Shown one piece after another: positions 12,401 through 23,969 of a stretch of DNA of 64,000 bases. Under the pieces are notes generated by a model. It saw only the letters and a program-made list of their open reading frames with translations, was not told where the DNA came from and did no database searches. The translations under genes and the position numbers were made by a program. The first letter of the stretch is position 1. Each line of letters begins with the position of its first letter. The stretch is from NCBI RefSeq assembly GCF_029227915.1, contig NC_079876.1:39291828-39355827 (forward strand), given 5' to 3'. Source of the DNA: Hydractinia symbiolongicarpus (lineage: Eukaryota; Cnidaria; Hydrozoa; Anthoathecata; Hydractiniidae).

Positions 12401-13752
12401 TTGATGAGACGCTGAATAAAAGAAGTTTAATCGCCGGCAAACGAAAACCCGCGATTTCCCGTAAATCCCGGACTCGGCCCGTATAATCAAAAGTATACAA
12501 GGAAAGTACCCAGTGAGTAAACTCATTTCCCGAACGAATTTTTAAATTATTTTTTCACCACTAAAACGCATGAGACTTGTAGTTTTCAGAAATGTTTTCA
12601 TTTTTGATGAGACGCTTAATGAAAGTGGTTTAATCGCCGGCAAACGAAAACACGCGATTTCCCGTAAATCCCGGGCTAGGCCCGTATAGTCCAATGTATA
12701 CAAAGAAAGTACCCTGTGAGTAAACTCATTTCCAAAACGATTTTTTAAATTATCTTTTCACCACTAAAACGCTTGAGACTTGTAGTTTTCAAAAATGTTT
12801 TCATTTTTGGTGAGACGCTAAATAAAAGAAGTTTAATCGCCGGCAAACGAAAACCCGCCATTCCCCGTAAACCCCGGACTCGGCCCGCATAGTCAAAAGT
12901 ATACAAAGAAAGTACCCAGGGAGTAAACTCATTTCCCGAACGATTTTTTAAATTATTTTTTCACCACTAAAACGCATGAGACTTGTAGTTTTTCAAAATG
13001 TTTTCCTTTTTGATGAGACGCTGAATAAAAGAAGTTTAATCGCCGGCAAACGAAAACCTGCGATTTCCCGTAAATCCCGGACTCGGCCCGTATAGTGAAA
13101 AGTATACAAAGAAAGTACCCAGGGTGTAAACTCATTTCCCGAACGATTTTTTAAATTGTTATTTCACCACTAAAGCCCATGACACTTGTAGTATTTAAAA
13201 ATATTTTCATTTTTGATGAGACGCTGAATAAAAGAAGTTTAATCGCCGGCAAACAAAAACCCGCGACTTCCCGTAAATCCCGGAATCGGCCCGTATAGTC
13301 AAAAGTATACAAAGAAAGTACCCAGGGAGTAAACTCATTTCCCAAACGATTTTTTAAATTATTTTTTCACCACTGAAACGGATGAGACTTGTAGTTTTCA
13401 AAGATGTTTTCATTTTCGATGAGACGCTGAATAAAAGAAGTTTAATCGCCGGCAAACGAAAACCTGTGATTTCCCGTAAATCCCGGACTCGGCCCGTATA
13501 GTCAAAAGTATACAAAGAAAGTACCCAGGGTGTAAACTCATTTCCCGAACGATTTTTTAAATTATTATTTTACCACTAAAGCCCATGAGACTTGTAGTTT
13601 GTAAAAATGTTTTCATTTTTGATGAGACGCTGAATAAAAGAAGTTTAATTGCCGTCAAACGAAAACCCGCGATTTCCCGTAAATCCCGGACTCGGCCCGT
13701 ATAGTCAAAAGTATACAAAGAAAGTACCCAGGGAGTAAACTCCTTTCCCTAA
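9491..13752. repeat. 21-monomer unit, copy 2 (4262 bp)
   Basis: This is the tandem duplicate of 5229-9490. The left junction is at CCTAACGA, where the sequence switches into TTTTTTAAATTATTATTTCACCACAAAAG-like sequence as at 5229. The copies part at about 13753-13756, where AACGAATTTTTAAATT follows instead of AACGATTTTTTAAATT. Both breakpoints lie in the same place in the monomer, at the start of the T tract, so the duplication keeps the monomer register. All private variants of copy 1 that I looked for are here at +4262, including the 1-bp indels. The lack of differences implies a very recent duplication, recent conversion, or an assembly artefact. Confidence 0.93.
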
Positions 13753-15585
13753 CGAATTTTTAAATTATTTTTTCACCACTAAAACGCATGAGACTTGTAG
13801 TTTTTAAAAATGTTTTTATTTTTGATGAGACGCTGAATAAAAGAAGTTTAATCGCCGGCAAACGAAAAGCTGCGATTTCCCGTAAATCCCGGACTCGGCC
13901 CGTATAGTCAAAAGTATACAAAGGGAGTACCCAGGGTGTAAACTCATTTCCCGAACGATTTTTTAAATTTTTTTTTCACCACTAAAACGCATGAGACTTG
14001 TAGTTTTCAAAAATGTTTTCATTTTTGATGAGACGCTGAATAAAAGAAGTTTAATCGCCGGCAAACGAAAACCTGCGATTTCCCGTAAATCCAGGACTCG
14101 GCCCGTATAGTCAAAAGTATACAAAGAAAGTACCCAGGGAGTAAACTCATTTCCCAAACGATTTTTTAAATTATTATTTCACCAGTAAAGCCCATGAGAC
14201 TTGTAGTTTTTAAAAATGTTTTCATTTTTGATGAGACGCTGAATAAAAGAAGTTTAATCGCCGGCAAACGAAAACCCGCGATTTCCCGTAAATCCCGGAC
14301 TCGGCCCGTATAGTCAAAAGTATACAAGAAAAGTACCCAGTGAGTAAACTCATTTCCCGAACGAATTTTTAAATTATTTTTTCACCACTAATACGCATGA
14401 GACTTGTAGTTTTCAGAAATGTTTTCATTTTTGATGAGACGCTTAATGAAAGTGGTTTAATCGCCGGCAAACGAAAACACGCGATTTCCCGTAAATCCCG
14501 GGCTTGGCCCGTATAGTCCAATGTATACAAAGAAAGTACCCTGTGAGTAAACTCATTTCCAAAACGATTTTTTAAATTATTATTTCACCACTAAAGCCCA
14601 TGAGACTTGTAGTTTGTAAAAATGTTTTCATTTTTGATGAGACGCTGAATAAAAGAAGTTTAATTGCCGTCAAACGAAAACCCGCGATTTCCCTTAAATC
14701 CCGGTCTCGGCCCGTATAGTCAAAAGTATACAAAGAAAGTACCCAGGGAGTAAACTCCTTTCCCTAACGAATTTTTAAATTATTTTTTCACCACTAAAAC
14801 GCATGAGACTTGTAGTTTTCAAAAATGTTTTTATTTTTGATGAGACGCTGAATAAAAGAAGTTTAATCGCCGGCAAACGAAAACCTGCGATTTCCCGTAA
14901 ATCCCGGACTCGGCCCGTATAGTCAAAAGTATACAAAGGGAGTACCCAGGGTGTAAACTCATTTCCCGAACGATTTTTTAAATTATTATTTCACCACTAA
15001 AACGCATAAGACTTGTAGTTTTCAAAAATGTTTTCATTTTTGATGAGACGCTGAATAAAAGAAGTTTAATCGCCGGCAAACGAAAACCTGCGATTTCCCG
15101 TAAATCCAGGACTCGGCCCGTATAGTCAAAAGTATACAAAGAAAGTACCCAGGGAGTAAACTCATTTCCCAAACGATTTTTTAAATTATTATTTCACCAG
15201 TAAAGCCCATGAGACTTGTAGTTTTTAAAAATGTTTTCATTTTTGATGAGACGCTGAATAAAAGAAGTTTAATCGCCGGCAAACGAAAACCCGCGATTTC
15301 CCGTAAATCCCGGACTCGGCCCGTATAGTCAAAAGTATACAAGGAAAGTACCCAGTGAGTAAACTCATTTCCCGAACGAATTTTTAAATTATTTTTTCAC
15401 CACTAAAACGCATGAGACTTGTAGTTTTCAGAAATGTTTTCATTTTTGATGAGACGCTTAATGAAAGTGGTTTAATCGCCGGCAAACGAAAACACGCGAT
15501 TTCCCGTAAATCCCGGGCTTGGTCCGTATAGTCCAATGTATACAAAGAAAGTACCCTGTGAGTAAACTCATTTCCAAAACGATTT
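13587..15585. repeat. 5-monomer higher-order repeat, 1015-bp spacing, two copies
   Basis: GTAGTTTGTAAAAATG with GCCGTCAAACG starts the unit at 13587 and again at 14602 (1015 bp). CTTAATGAAAGTGG recurs near 14441 and 15456 at the same distance. The monomer at about 13790 (TTTTTAAAAATGTTTTTATT) and its partner near 14805 (TTTTCAAAAATGTTTTTATT) differ at a few bases, so the copies are close but not identical. The match ends near 14570/15585, where one copy has AAATTATTATTTC and the other AAATTATCTTTTC. The first copy overlaps the tail of the second 4262-bp unit, so this unit shares ancestry with it. Confidence 0.75.
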
Positions 15586-15616
15586 TTTAAATTATCTTTT
15601 CACCACTAAAACGCTT
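15414..15616 (+). repeat. Monomer subfamily with AATGAAAGTGG and GTCCAATGTATAC (example)
   Basis: This diverged subfamily differs from the common monomer at many linked positions: GACGCTTAATGAAAGTGG for GACGCTGAATAAAAGAAG, AAACACGCG for AAACCTGCG, GGGCTTGG for GGACTCGG, GTCCAATGTATAC for GTCAAAAGTATAC, CCTGTGAG for CCAGTGAG, and CCAAAACG for CCCGAACG. It is usually followed by the AAATTATCTTTTC junction and then by the CGCTAAATAAAAG subfamily, so the pair moves as a block. Copies are near 5876, 8311, 10138, 12573, 14399, 17849, 26170 and 27990. A shorter-signature relative with GGGCTTAGCCCG and the ordinary GAATAAAAGAAG is found at 30.7-39.5 kb. Confidence 0.8.
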
Positions 15617-15819
15617 GAGACTTGTAGTTTTCAAAAATGTTTTCATTTTTGGTGAGACGCTAAATAAAAGAAGTTTAATCGCCGGCAAACGAAAACCCGC
15701 CATTTCCCGTAAACCCCGGACTCGGCCCGCATAGTCAAAAGTATACAAAGAAAGTACCCAGGGAGTAAACTCATTTCCCGAACGATTTTTTAAATTATTT
15801 TTTCACCACTAAAACGCAT
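15617..15819 (+). repeat. Monomer subfamily with GGTGAGACGCTAAATAAAAG (example)
   Basis: Diagnostic linked changes are TTTTTGGTGAGACGCTAAAT, AACCCGCCATTTCCCG, GTAAACCCCGG in place of GTAAATCCCGG, and CCCGCATAG in place of CCCGTATAG. It begins after CGCTTGAGACTTG rather than CGCATGAGACTTG. It almost always follows the CCAATGTATAC subfamily through the AAATTATCTTTTC junction. A derived form with AATTCGCCACTTCCCG and GACTCGACCCG occurs at 31.1, 32.7, 34.1, 38.4 and 39.6 kb. Confidence 0.8.
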
Positions 15820-18800
15820 GAGACTTGTAGTTTTTAAAAATGTTTTCATTTTTGATGAGACGCTGAATAAAAGAAGTTTAATCGCCGGCAAACGAAAACC
15901 TGCGATTTCCCGTAAATCCCGGACTCGGCCCGTATAGTGAAAAGTATACAAAGAAAGTACCCAGGGTGTAAACTCATTTCCCGAACGATTTTTTAAATTG
16001 TTATTTCACCACTAAAGCCCATGAGACTTTTAGTATTTAAAAATATTTTCATTTTTGATGAGACGCTGAATAAAAGAAGTTTAATCGCCGGCAAACAAAA
16101 ATCCGCGATTTCCCGTAAATCCCGGGCTTGGCCCGTATAGTCCAATGTATACAAAGAAAGTACCCTGTGAGGAAACTCATTTCCAAAACGATTTTTTAAA
16201 TTATCTTTTCACCACTAAAACGCTTGAGACTTGTAGTTTTCAAAAATGTTTTCATTTTTGGTGAGACGCTAAATAAAAGAAGTTTAATCGCCGGCAAACG
16301 AAAACCCGCCATTTCCCGTAAACCCCGGACTCGGCCCGCATAGTCAAAAGTATACAAAGAAAGTACCCAGGGAGTAAACTCATTTCCCGAAGGATTTTTT
16401 AAATTATTTTTTCACCACTAAAACGCATGAGACTTGTAGTTTTTAAAAATGTTTTCATTTTTGATGAGACGCTGAATAAAAGAAGTTTAATCGCCGGCAA
16501 ACGAAAACCTGCGATTTCCCGTAAATCCCGGACTCGGCCCGTATAGTCAAAAGTATACAAAGGGAGTACCCAGGGTGTAAACTCATTTCCCGAACGATTT
16601 TTTAAATTTTTTTTTCACCACTAAAACGCATGAGACTTGTAGTTTTTAAAAATGTTTTCATTTTTGATGAGACGCTGAATAAAAGAAGTTAAATCGCCGG
16701 CAAACGAAAACCTGCGATTTCCCGTAAATCCTGGACTCGGCCCGCATAGTCAAAAGTATACAAAGAAAGTACCCAGGGAGTAAACTCATTTCCCAAACGA
16801 ATTTTTAAATTATTTTTTCACCACTAAAACGCATGAGACTTTTAGTTTTCAAAAATGTTTTCATTTTTGATGAGACGCTGAATAAAAGAAGTTTAATCGC
16901 CGGCAAACGAAAACCTGCGATTTCCCGTAAATCCCGGACTCGGCCCGTATAGTGAAAAGTATACAAAGAAAGTACCCAGGGTGTAAACTCATTTCCCGAA
17001 CGATTTTTTAAATTGTTATTTCACCACTAAAGCCCATGAGACTTGTAGTATTTAAAAATATTTTCATTTTTGATGAGACGCTGAATAAAAGAAGTTTAAT
17101 CGCCGGCAAACGAAAACACGCGATTTCCCGTAAATCCCGGGCTTGGCCTGTATAGTCCAATGTATACAAAGAAAGTACCCTGTGAGTAAACTCATTTCCA
17201 AAACGATTTTTTAAATTATTATTTCACCACTAAAGCCCATGAGACTTGTAGTTTGTAAAAATGTTTTCATTTTTGATGAGACGCTGAATAAAAGAAGTTT
17301 AATTGCCGTCAAACGAAAACCCGCGATTTCCCGTAAATCCCGGACTCGGCCCGTATAGTCAAAAGTATACAAAGAAAGTACCCAGGGAGTAAACTCCTTT
17401 CCCTAACGAATTTTTAAATTATTTTTTCACCACTAAAACGCATAAGACTTGTAGTTTTCAAAAATGTTTTCATTTTTGATGAGACGCTGAATAAAAGAAG
17501 TTTAATCGCCGGCAAACGAAAACCTGCGATTTCCCGTAAATCCAGGACTCGGCCCGTATAGTCAAAAGTATACAAAGAAAGTACCCAGGGAGTAAACTCA
17601 TTTCCCAAACGATTTTTTAAATTATTATTTCACCAGTAAAGCCCATGAGACTTGTAGTTTTTAAAAATGTTTTCATTTTTGATGAGACGCTGAATAAAAG
17701 AAGTTTAATCGCCGGCAAACGAAAACCCGCGATTTCCCGTAAATCCCGGACTCGGCCCGTATAGTCAAAAGTATACAAGGAAAGTACCCAGTGAGTAAAC
17801 TCATTTCCCGAACGAATTTTTAAATTATTTTTTCACCACTAAAACGCATGAGACTTGTAGTTTTCAGAAATGTTTTCATTTTTGATGAGACGCTTAATGA
17901 AAGTGGTTTAATCGCCGGCAAACGAAAACACGCGATTTCCCGTAAATCCCAGGTTGGCCCGTATAGTCCAATGTATACAAAGAAAGTACCCTGTGAGTAA
18001 ACTCATTTCCAAAACGATTTTTTAAATTATCTTTTCACCACTAAAACGCTTGAGACTTGTAGTTTTCAAAAATGTTTTCATTTTTGGTGAGACGCTAAAT
18101 AAAAGAAGTTTAATCGCCGGCAAACGAAAACCCGCCATTTCCCGTAAACCCCGGACTCGGCCCGCATAGTCAAAAGTATACAAAGAAAGTAGCCAGGGAG
18201 TAAACTCATTTCCCGAACGATTTTTTAAATTATTTTTTCACCACTAAAACGCATGAGACTTGTAGTTTTTAAAAATGTTTTCATTTTTGATGAGACGCTG
18301 AATAAAAAAAGTTTAATCGCCGGCAAACGAAAACCTGCGATTTCCCGTAAATCCCGGACTCGGCCCGTATAGTGAAAAGTATACAAAGAAAGTACCCAGG
18401 GTGTAAACTCATTTCCCGAACGATTTTTTAAATTGTTATTTCACCACTAAAGCCCATGAGACTTTTAGTATTTAAAAATTATATTCATTTTTGATGAGAC
18501 GCTGAATAAAAGAAGTTTAATCGCCGGCAAACAAAAATCCGCGATTTCCCGTAAATCCCGGGCTTGGCCCGTATAGTCCAATGTATACAAAGAAAGTACC
18601 CTGTGAGGAAACTCATTTCCAAAACGATTTTTTAAATTATCTTTTCACCACTAAAACCCTTGAGACTTGTAGTTTTCAAAAATGTTTTCATTTTTGGTGA
18701 GACGCTAAATAAAAGAAGTTTAATCGCCGGCAAACGAAAACCCGCCATTTCCCGTAAACCCCGGACTCGGCCCGCATAGTCAAAAGTATACAAAGAAAGT

Positions 18801-19473
18801 ACCCAGGGAGTAAACTCATTTCCCGAAGGATTTTTTAAATTATTTTTTCACCACTAAAACGCATGAGACTTGTAGTTTTTAAAAATGTTTTCATTTTTGA
18901 TGAGACGCTGAATAAAAGAAGTTTAATCGCCGGCAAACGAAAACCTGCGATTTCCCGTAAATCCCGGACTCGGCCCGTATAGTCAAAAGTATACAAAGGG
19001 AGTACCCAGGGTGTAAACTCATTTCCCGAACGATTTTTTAAATTTTTTTTTCACCACTAAAACGCATGAGACTTGTAGTTTTTAAAAATGTTTTCATTTT
19101 TGATGAGACGCTGAATAAAAGAAGTTAAATCGCCGGCAAACGAAAACCTGCGATTTCCCGTAAATCCTGGACTCGGCCCGTATAGTCAAAAGTATACAAA
19201 GAAAGTACCCAGGGAGTAAACTCATTTCCCAAACGAATTTTTAAATTATTTTTTCACCACTAAAACGCATGAGACTTTTAGTTTTCAAAAATGTTTTCAT
19301 TTTTGATGAGACGCTGAATAAAAGAAGTTTAATCGCCTGCAAACGAAAACCTGCGATTTCCCGTAAATCCCGGACTCGGCCCGTATAGTGAAAAGTATAC
19401 AAAGAAAGTACCCAGGGTGTAAACTCATTTCCCGAACGATTTTTTAAATTGTTATTTCACCACTAAAGCCCAT

Positions 19474-19676
19474 GAGACTTGTAGTATTTAAAAATATTTT
19501 CATTTTTGATGAGACGCTGAATAAAAGAAGTTTAATCGCCGGCAAACAATAACCCGCGACTTCCCGTAAATCCCGGAATCGGCCCGTATAGTCAAAAGTA
19601 TACAAAGAAAGTACCCAGGGAGTAAACTCATTTCCCGAACGATTTTTTAAATTATTTTTTCACCACTAAAACCGAT
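19474..19676 (+). repeat. Monomer subfamily with GTAGTATTTAAAAATATTTTC (example)
   Basis: Diagnostic changes are TAGTATTTAAAAATATT in place of TAGTTTTTAAAAATGTT, and CGCGACTTCCCG with CCCGGAATCGG in the core. It follows the AAATTGTTATTTCACC junction and AAAGCCCATGAG. At 33-41 kb the same place reads GTATTTATAAATATTTTC. It is nearly always preceded by a monomer with GTATAGTGAAAAGTATAC, so the two form a stable pair. Confidence 0.78.
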
Positions 19677-19878
19677 GAGACTTGTAGTTTTCAAAGATGT
19701 TTTCATTTTTGATGAGACGCTGAATAAAAGAAGTTTAATCGCCGCAAACGAAAGCCTGCGATTTCCCGTAAATCCCGGACTCGGCCCGTATAGTCAAAAG
19801 TATACAAAGATAGAACCCAGGGTGTAAACTCATTTCTCGAACGATTTTTAAAATTATTTTTTCACCACTACAACGCAT
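19677..19878 (+). repeat. 202-bp monomer subfamily with GCCGCAAACG and AGATAGAACCC (example)
   Basis: This subfamily lost one G in the core palindrome (GCCGCAAACG for GCCGGCAAACG), which destroys the GCCGGC site. It carries CAAAGATG in the left arm, ACAAAGATAGAACCCAGGGTG in place of ACAAAGAAAGTACCCAGGG, and CATTTCTCGAACG. The next monomer usually starts ACAACGCATGAG. Copies are frequent between 19 and 45 kb. Its 1-bp loss accounts for several copy distances being slightly below a multiple of 203. Confidence 0.78.
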
Positions 19879-22752
19879 GAGACTTGTAGTTTTTAAAAAT
19901 GTTTTCATTTTTGATGAGACGCTGAATAAAAGAAGTTTAATCGCCGGCAAACGAAAATCCGCGATTTCCCGTAAATCCCGATCTCGGCCCGTATAGTCAA
20001 AAGTATACAAGGAAAGTACCCAGTGAGTAAACTCATTTCCCTAACGAATTTTTAAATTATTTTTTCACCACTAAAACGCATGAGACTTGTAGTTTTCAAA
20101 AATGTTTTCATTTTTGATGAGACGCTGAATAAAAGAAGTTTAATCGCCGGCAAACAAAAACCCGTGACTTCCCGTAAATCCTGGAATCGGCCCGTATAGT
20201 CAAAAGTATACAAAGAAAGTACCCAGGGAGTAAACTCATTTCCCGAACGATTTTTTAAATTATTATTTCACCACTAAAGCCCATGAGACTTGTAGTTTGT
20301 AAAAATGTTTTCATTTTTGATGAGACGCTGAATAAAAGAAGTTTAATCGCCGGCAAACGAAAACCCGCGATTTCCCGTAAATCCCGGACTCGGCCCGTAT
20401 AGTCAAAAGTATACAAAGAAAGTACCCAGGGAGTAAACTCCTTTCCCTAACGAATTTTTAAATTATTTTTTCACCACTAAAACGCATGAGACTTGTAGTT
20501 TTCAAAAATGTTTTCATTTTTGATGAGGCGCTGAATAAAAGAAGTTTAATCGCCGCAAACGAAAACCTGCGATTTCCCGTAAATCCCGGACTCGGCCCGT
20601 ATAGTCAAAAGTATACAAAGATAGAACCCAGGGTGTAAACTCATTTCTTGAACGATTTTTTAAATTATTTTTTCACCACTACAACGCATGAAACTTGTAG
20701 TTTTTAAAAATGTTTTCATTTTTGATGAGACGCTGAATAAAAGAAGTTTAATCGCCGGCAAACAAAAATCCGCGATTTCCCGTAAATCCCGGACTCGGCC
20801 CGTATAGTCAAAAGTATACAAAGAAAGTACCCAGGGTGTAAACTCATTTCCCGAACGATTTTTTAAATTATTATTTCACCACTAAAGCCCATGAGACTTG
20901 TAGTTTGTAAAAATGTTTTCATTTTTGATGAGACGCTGAATAAAAGAAGTTTTATCGCCGGCAAACGAAAACCCGCGATTTCCCGTAAATCCCGGACTCG
21001 GCCCGTATAGTCAAAAGTATACAAAGAAAGTACCCAGGGAGTAAACTCCTTTCCCTAACGAATTTTTAAATTATTTTTTCACCACTAAAACGCACGAGAC
21101 TTGTAGTTTTCAAAAATGTTTTCATTTTTGATGAGACGCTGAATAAAAGAAGTTTAATCGCCGGCAAACGAAAACCTGCGATTTCCCGTAAATCCCGGAC
21201 TCGGCCCGTATAGTGAAAAGTATACAAAGAAAGTTCCCAGGGTGTAAACTCATTTCCCGAACGATTTTTTAAATTGTTATTTCACCACTAAAACGCATGA
21301 GACTTGTAGTTTTTAAAAATGTTTTCATTTTTGATGAGACGCTGAATAAAAGAAGTTTAATCGCCGGCAAACGAAAACCTGCGATTTCCCGTAAATCCCG
21401 GACTCGGCCCGTATAGTCAAAAGTATACAAAGGGAGTACCCAGGGTGTAAACTCATTTCCCGAACGATTTTTTAAATTTTTTTTTCACCACTAAAACGCA
21501 TGAGACTTGTAGTTTTTAAAAATGTTTTCATTTTTGATGAGACGCTGAATAAAAGAAGTTAAATCGCCGGCAAACGAAAACCTGCGATTTCCCGTAAATC
21601 CTGGACTCGGCCCGTATAGTCAAAAGTATACAAAGAAAGTACCCAGGGAGTAAACTCATTTCCCAAACGAATTTTTAAATTATTTTTTCACCACTAAAAC
21701 GCATGAGACTTTTAGTTTTCAAAAATGTTTTCATTTTTGATGAGACGCTGAATAAAAGAAGTTTAATCGCCTGCAAACGAAAACCTGCGATTTCCCGTAA
21801 ATCCCGGACTCGGCCCGTATAGTGAAAAGTATACAAAGAAAGTACCCAGGGTGTAAACTCATTTCCCGAACGATTTTTTAAATTGTTATTTCACCACTAA
21901 AGCCCATGAGACTTGTAGTATTTAAAAATATTTTCATTTTTGATGAGACGCTGAATAAAAGAAGTTTAATCGCCGGCAAACAAAAATCCGCGACTTCCCG
22001 TAAATCCCGGAATCGGCCCGTATAGTCAAAAGTATACAAAGAAAGTACCCAGGGAGTAAACTCATTTCCCGAACGATTTTTTAAATTATTTTTTCACCAC
22101 TAAAACCGATGAGACTTGTAGTTTTCAAAGATGTTTTCATTTTTGATGAGACGCTGAATAAAAGAAGTTTAATCGCCGCAAACGAAAGCCTGCGATTTCC
22201 CGTAAATCCCGGACTCGGCCCGTATAGTCAAAAGTATACAAAGATAGAACCCAGGGTGTAAACTCATTTCTCGAACGATTTTTAAAATTATTTTTTCACC
22301 ACTACAACGCATGAGACTTGTAGTTTTTAAAAATGTTTTCATTTTTGATGAGACGCTGAATAAAAGAAGTTTAATCGCCGGCAAACGAAAATCCGCGATT
22401 TCCCGTAAATCCCGATCTCGGCCCGTATAGTCAAAAGTATACAAGGAAAGTACCCAGTGAGTAAACTCATTTCCCTAACGAATTTTTAAATTATTTTTTC
22501 ACCACTAAAACGCATGAGACTTGTAGTTTTCAAAAATGTTTTCATTTTTGATGAGACGCTGAATAAAAGAAGTTTAATCGCCGGCAAACAAAAACCCGTG
22601 ACTTCCCGTAAATCCCGGAATCGGCCCGTATAGTCAAAAGTATACAAAGAAAGTACCCAGGGAGTAAACTCATTTCCCGAACGATTTTTTAAATTATTTT
22701 TTCACCACTAAAACGGATGAGACTTGTAGTTTTCAAAGATGTTTTCATTTTT

Positions 22753-23969
22753 GATGAGGCGCTGAATAAAAGAAGTTTAATCGCCGCAAACGAAAACCTG
22801 CGATTTCCCGTAAATCCCGGACTCGGCCCGTATAGTCAAAAGTATACAAAGATAGAACCCAGGGTGTAAACTCATTTCTTGAACGATTTTTTAAATTATT
22901 TTTTCACCACTACAACGCATGAAACTTGTAGTTTTTAAAAATGTTTTCATTTTTGATGAGACGCTGAATAAAAGAAGTTTAATCGCCGGCAAACAAAAAT
23001 CCGCGATTTCCCGTAAATCCCGGACTCGGCCCGTATAGTCAAAAGTATACAAAGAAAGTACCCAGGGTGTAAACTCATTTCCCGAACGATTTTTTAAATT
23101 ATTATTTCACCACTAAAGCCCATGAGACTTGTAGTTTGTAAAAATGTTTTCATTTTTGATGAGACGTTGAATAAAAGAAGTTTAATCGCCGGCAAACGAA
23201 AACCCGCGATTTCCCGTAAATCCCGGACTCGGCCCGTATAGTCAAAAGTATACAAAGAAAGTACCCAGGGAGTAAACTCCTTTCCCTAACGAATTTTTAA
23301 ATTATTTTTTCACCACTAAAACGCATGAGACTTGTAGTTTTCAAAAATGTTTTCATTTTTGATGAGGCGCTGAATAAAAGAAGTTTAATCGCCGCAAACG
23401 AAAACCTGCGATTTCCCGTAAATCCCGGACTCGGCCCGTATAGTCAAAAGTATACAAAGATAGAACCCAGGGTGTAAACTCATTTCTTGAACGATTTTTT
23501 AAATTATTTTTTCACCACTACAACGCATGAAACTTGTAGTTTTTAAAAATGTTTTCATTTTTGATGAGACGCTGAATAAAAGAAGTTTAATCGCCGGCAA
23601 ACAAAAATCCGCGATTTCCCGTAAATTCCGGACTCGGCCCGTATAGTCAAAAGTATACAAAGAAAGTACCCAGGGTGTAAACTCATTTCCCGAACGATTT
23701 TTTAAATTATTATTTCACCACTAAAGCCCATGAGACTTGTAGTTTGTAAAAATGTTTTCATTTTTGATGAGACGCTGAATAAAAGAAGTTTAATCGCCGG
23801 CAAACGAAAACCCGCGATTTCCCGTAAATCCCGGACTCGGCCCGTATAGTCAAAAGTATACAAAGAAAGTACCCAGGGAGTAAACTCCTTTCCCTAACGA
23901 ATTTTTAAATTATTTTTTCACCACTAAAACGCATGAGACTTGTAGTTTTCAAAAATGTTTTCATTTTTG
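22753..23969. repeat. 3-monomer tandem duplication, 608-bp spacing
   Basis: GATGAGGCGCTGAATAAAAG occurs at about 22753 and 23361 (608 bp, 3 monomers less 1 bp). The following GCCGCAAACGAAAACC, CATTTCTTGAACG and CGCATGAAACTTGTAG variants also come in the same order at +608. A third, more distant copy of this trimer is near 20522. The 1-bp shortening is explained by GCCGCAAACG replacing GCCGGCAAACG in one monomer of each set. Confidence 0.8.

Larger units (their letters stand above)
14978..19545. repeat. 12-monomer higher-order repeat, 2436-bp spacing, two copies
   Basis: CGCATAAGACTTGTAG lies near 15004 and again near 17440. CTTAATGAAAGTGG lies near 15456 and 17892. GACTTTTAGTATTTAAAA near 16024 recurs near 18459, and GAGACTTTTAGTTTTC occurs at 16835 and 19271. 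All are 2435-2436 bp apart. The two copies end near 17105/19541, where AAAACACGCGATTTCC in one faces AATAACCCGCGACTTCC in the other. Small differences between the copies, such as CCCAGGTTGG near 17949 against CCCGGGCTTGG near 15512, show moderate divergence, so this duplication is older than the 4262-bp one. Confidence 0.83.
18860..22690. repeat. 12-monomer higher-order repeat, 2434-bp spacing, third copy of the 12-mer series
   Basis: GAGACTTTTAGTTTTC at 19271 recurs at 21705, and AAACCGATGAGACTTG with its GAG at 19677 recurs at 22111, both 2434 bp apart. The match runs from about 18860/21290 to about 20260/22690. Upstream of it the monomers differ; downstream one copy goes to AAAGCCCATGAG and the other to AAACGGATGAG. 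With the 2436-bp series to the left, part of the 12-mer is present three times (16835, 19271, 21705). The repeated portion within this pair is about 7 monomers; the rest of the 12-monomer period is filled by other subfamilies. Confidence 0.75.

Noticed and set aside
5229-13752. The 4262-bp tandem unit as a transposon or integrated element
   Set aside because: It consists solely of satellite monomers, has no terminal repeats, target duplication or transposase, and both junctions keep the monomer register.
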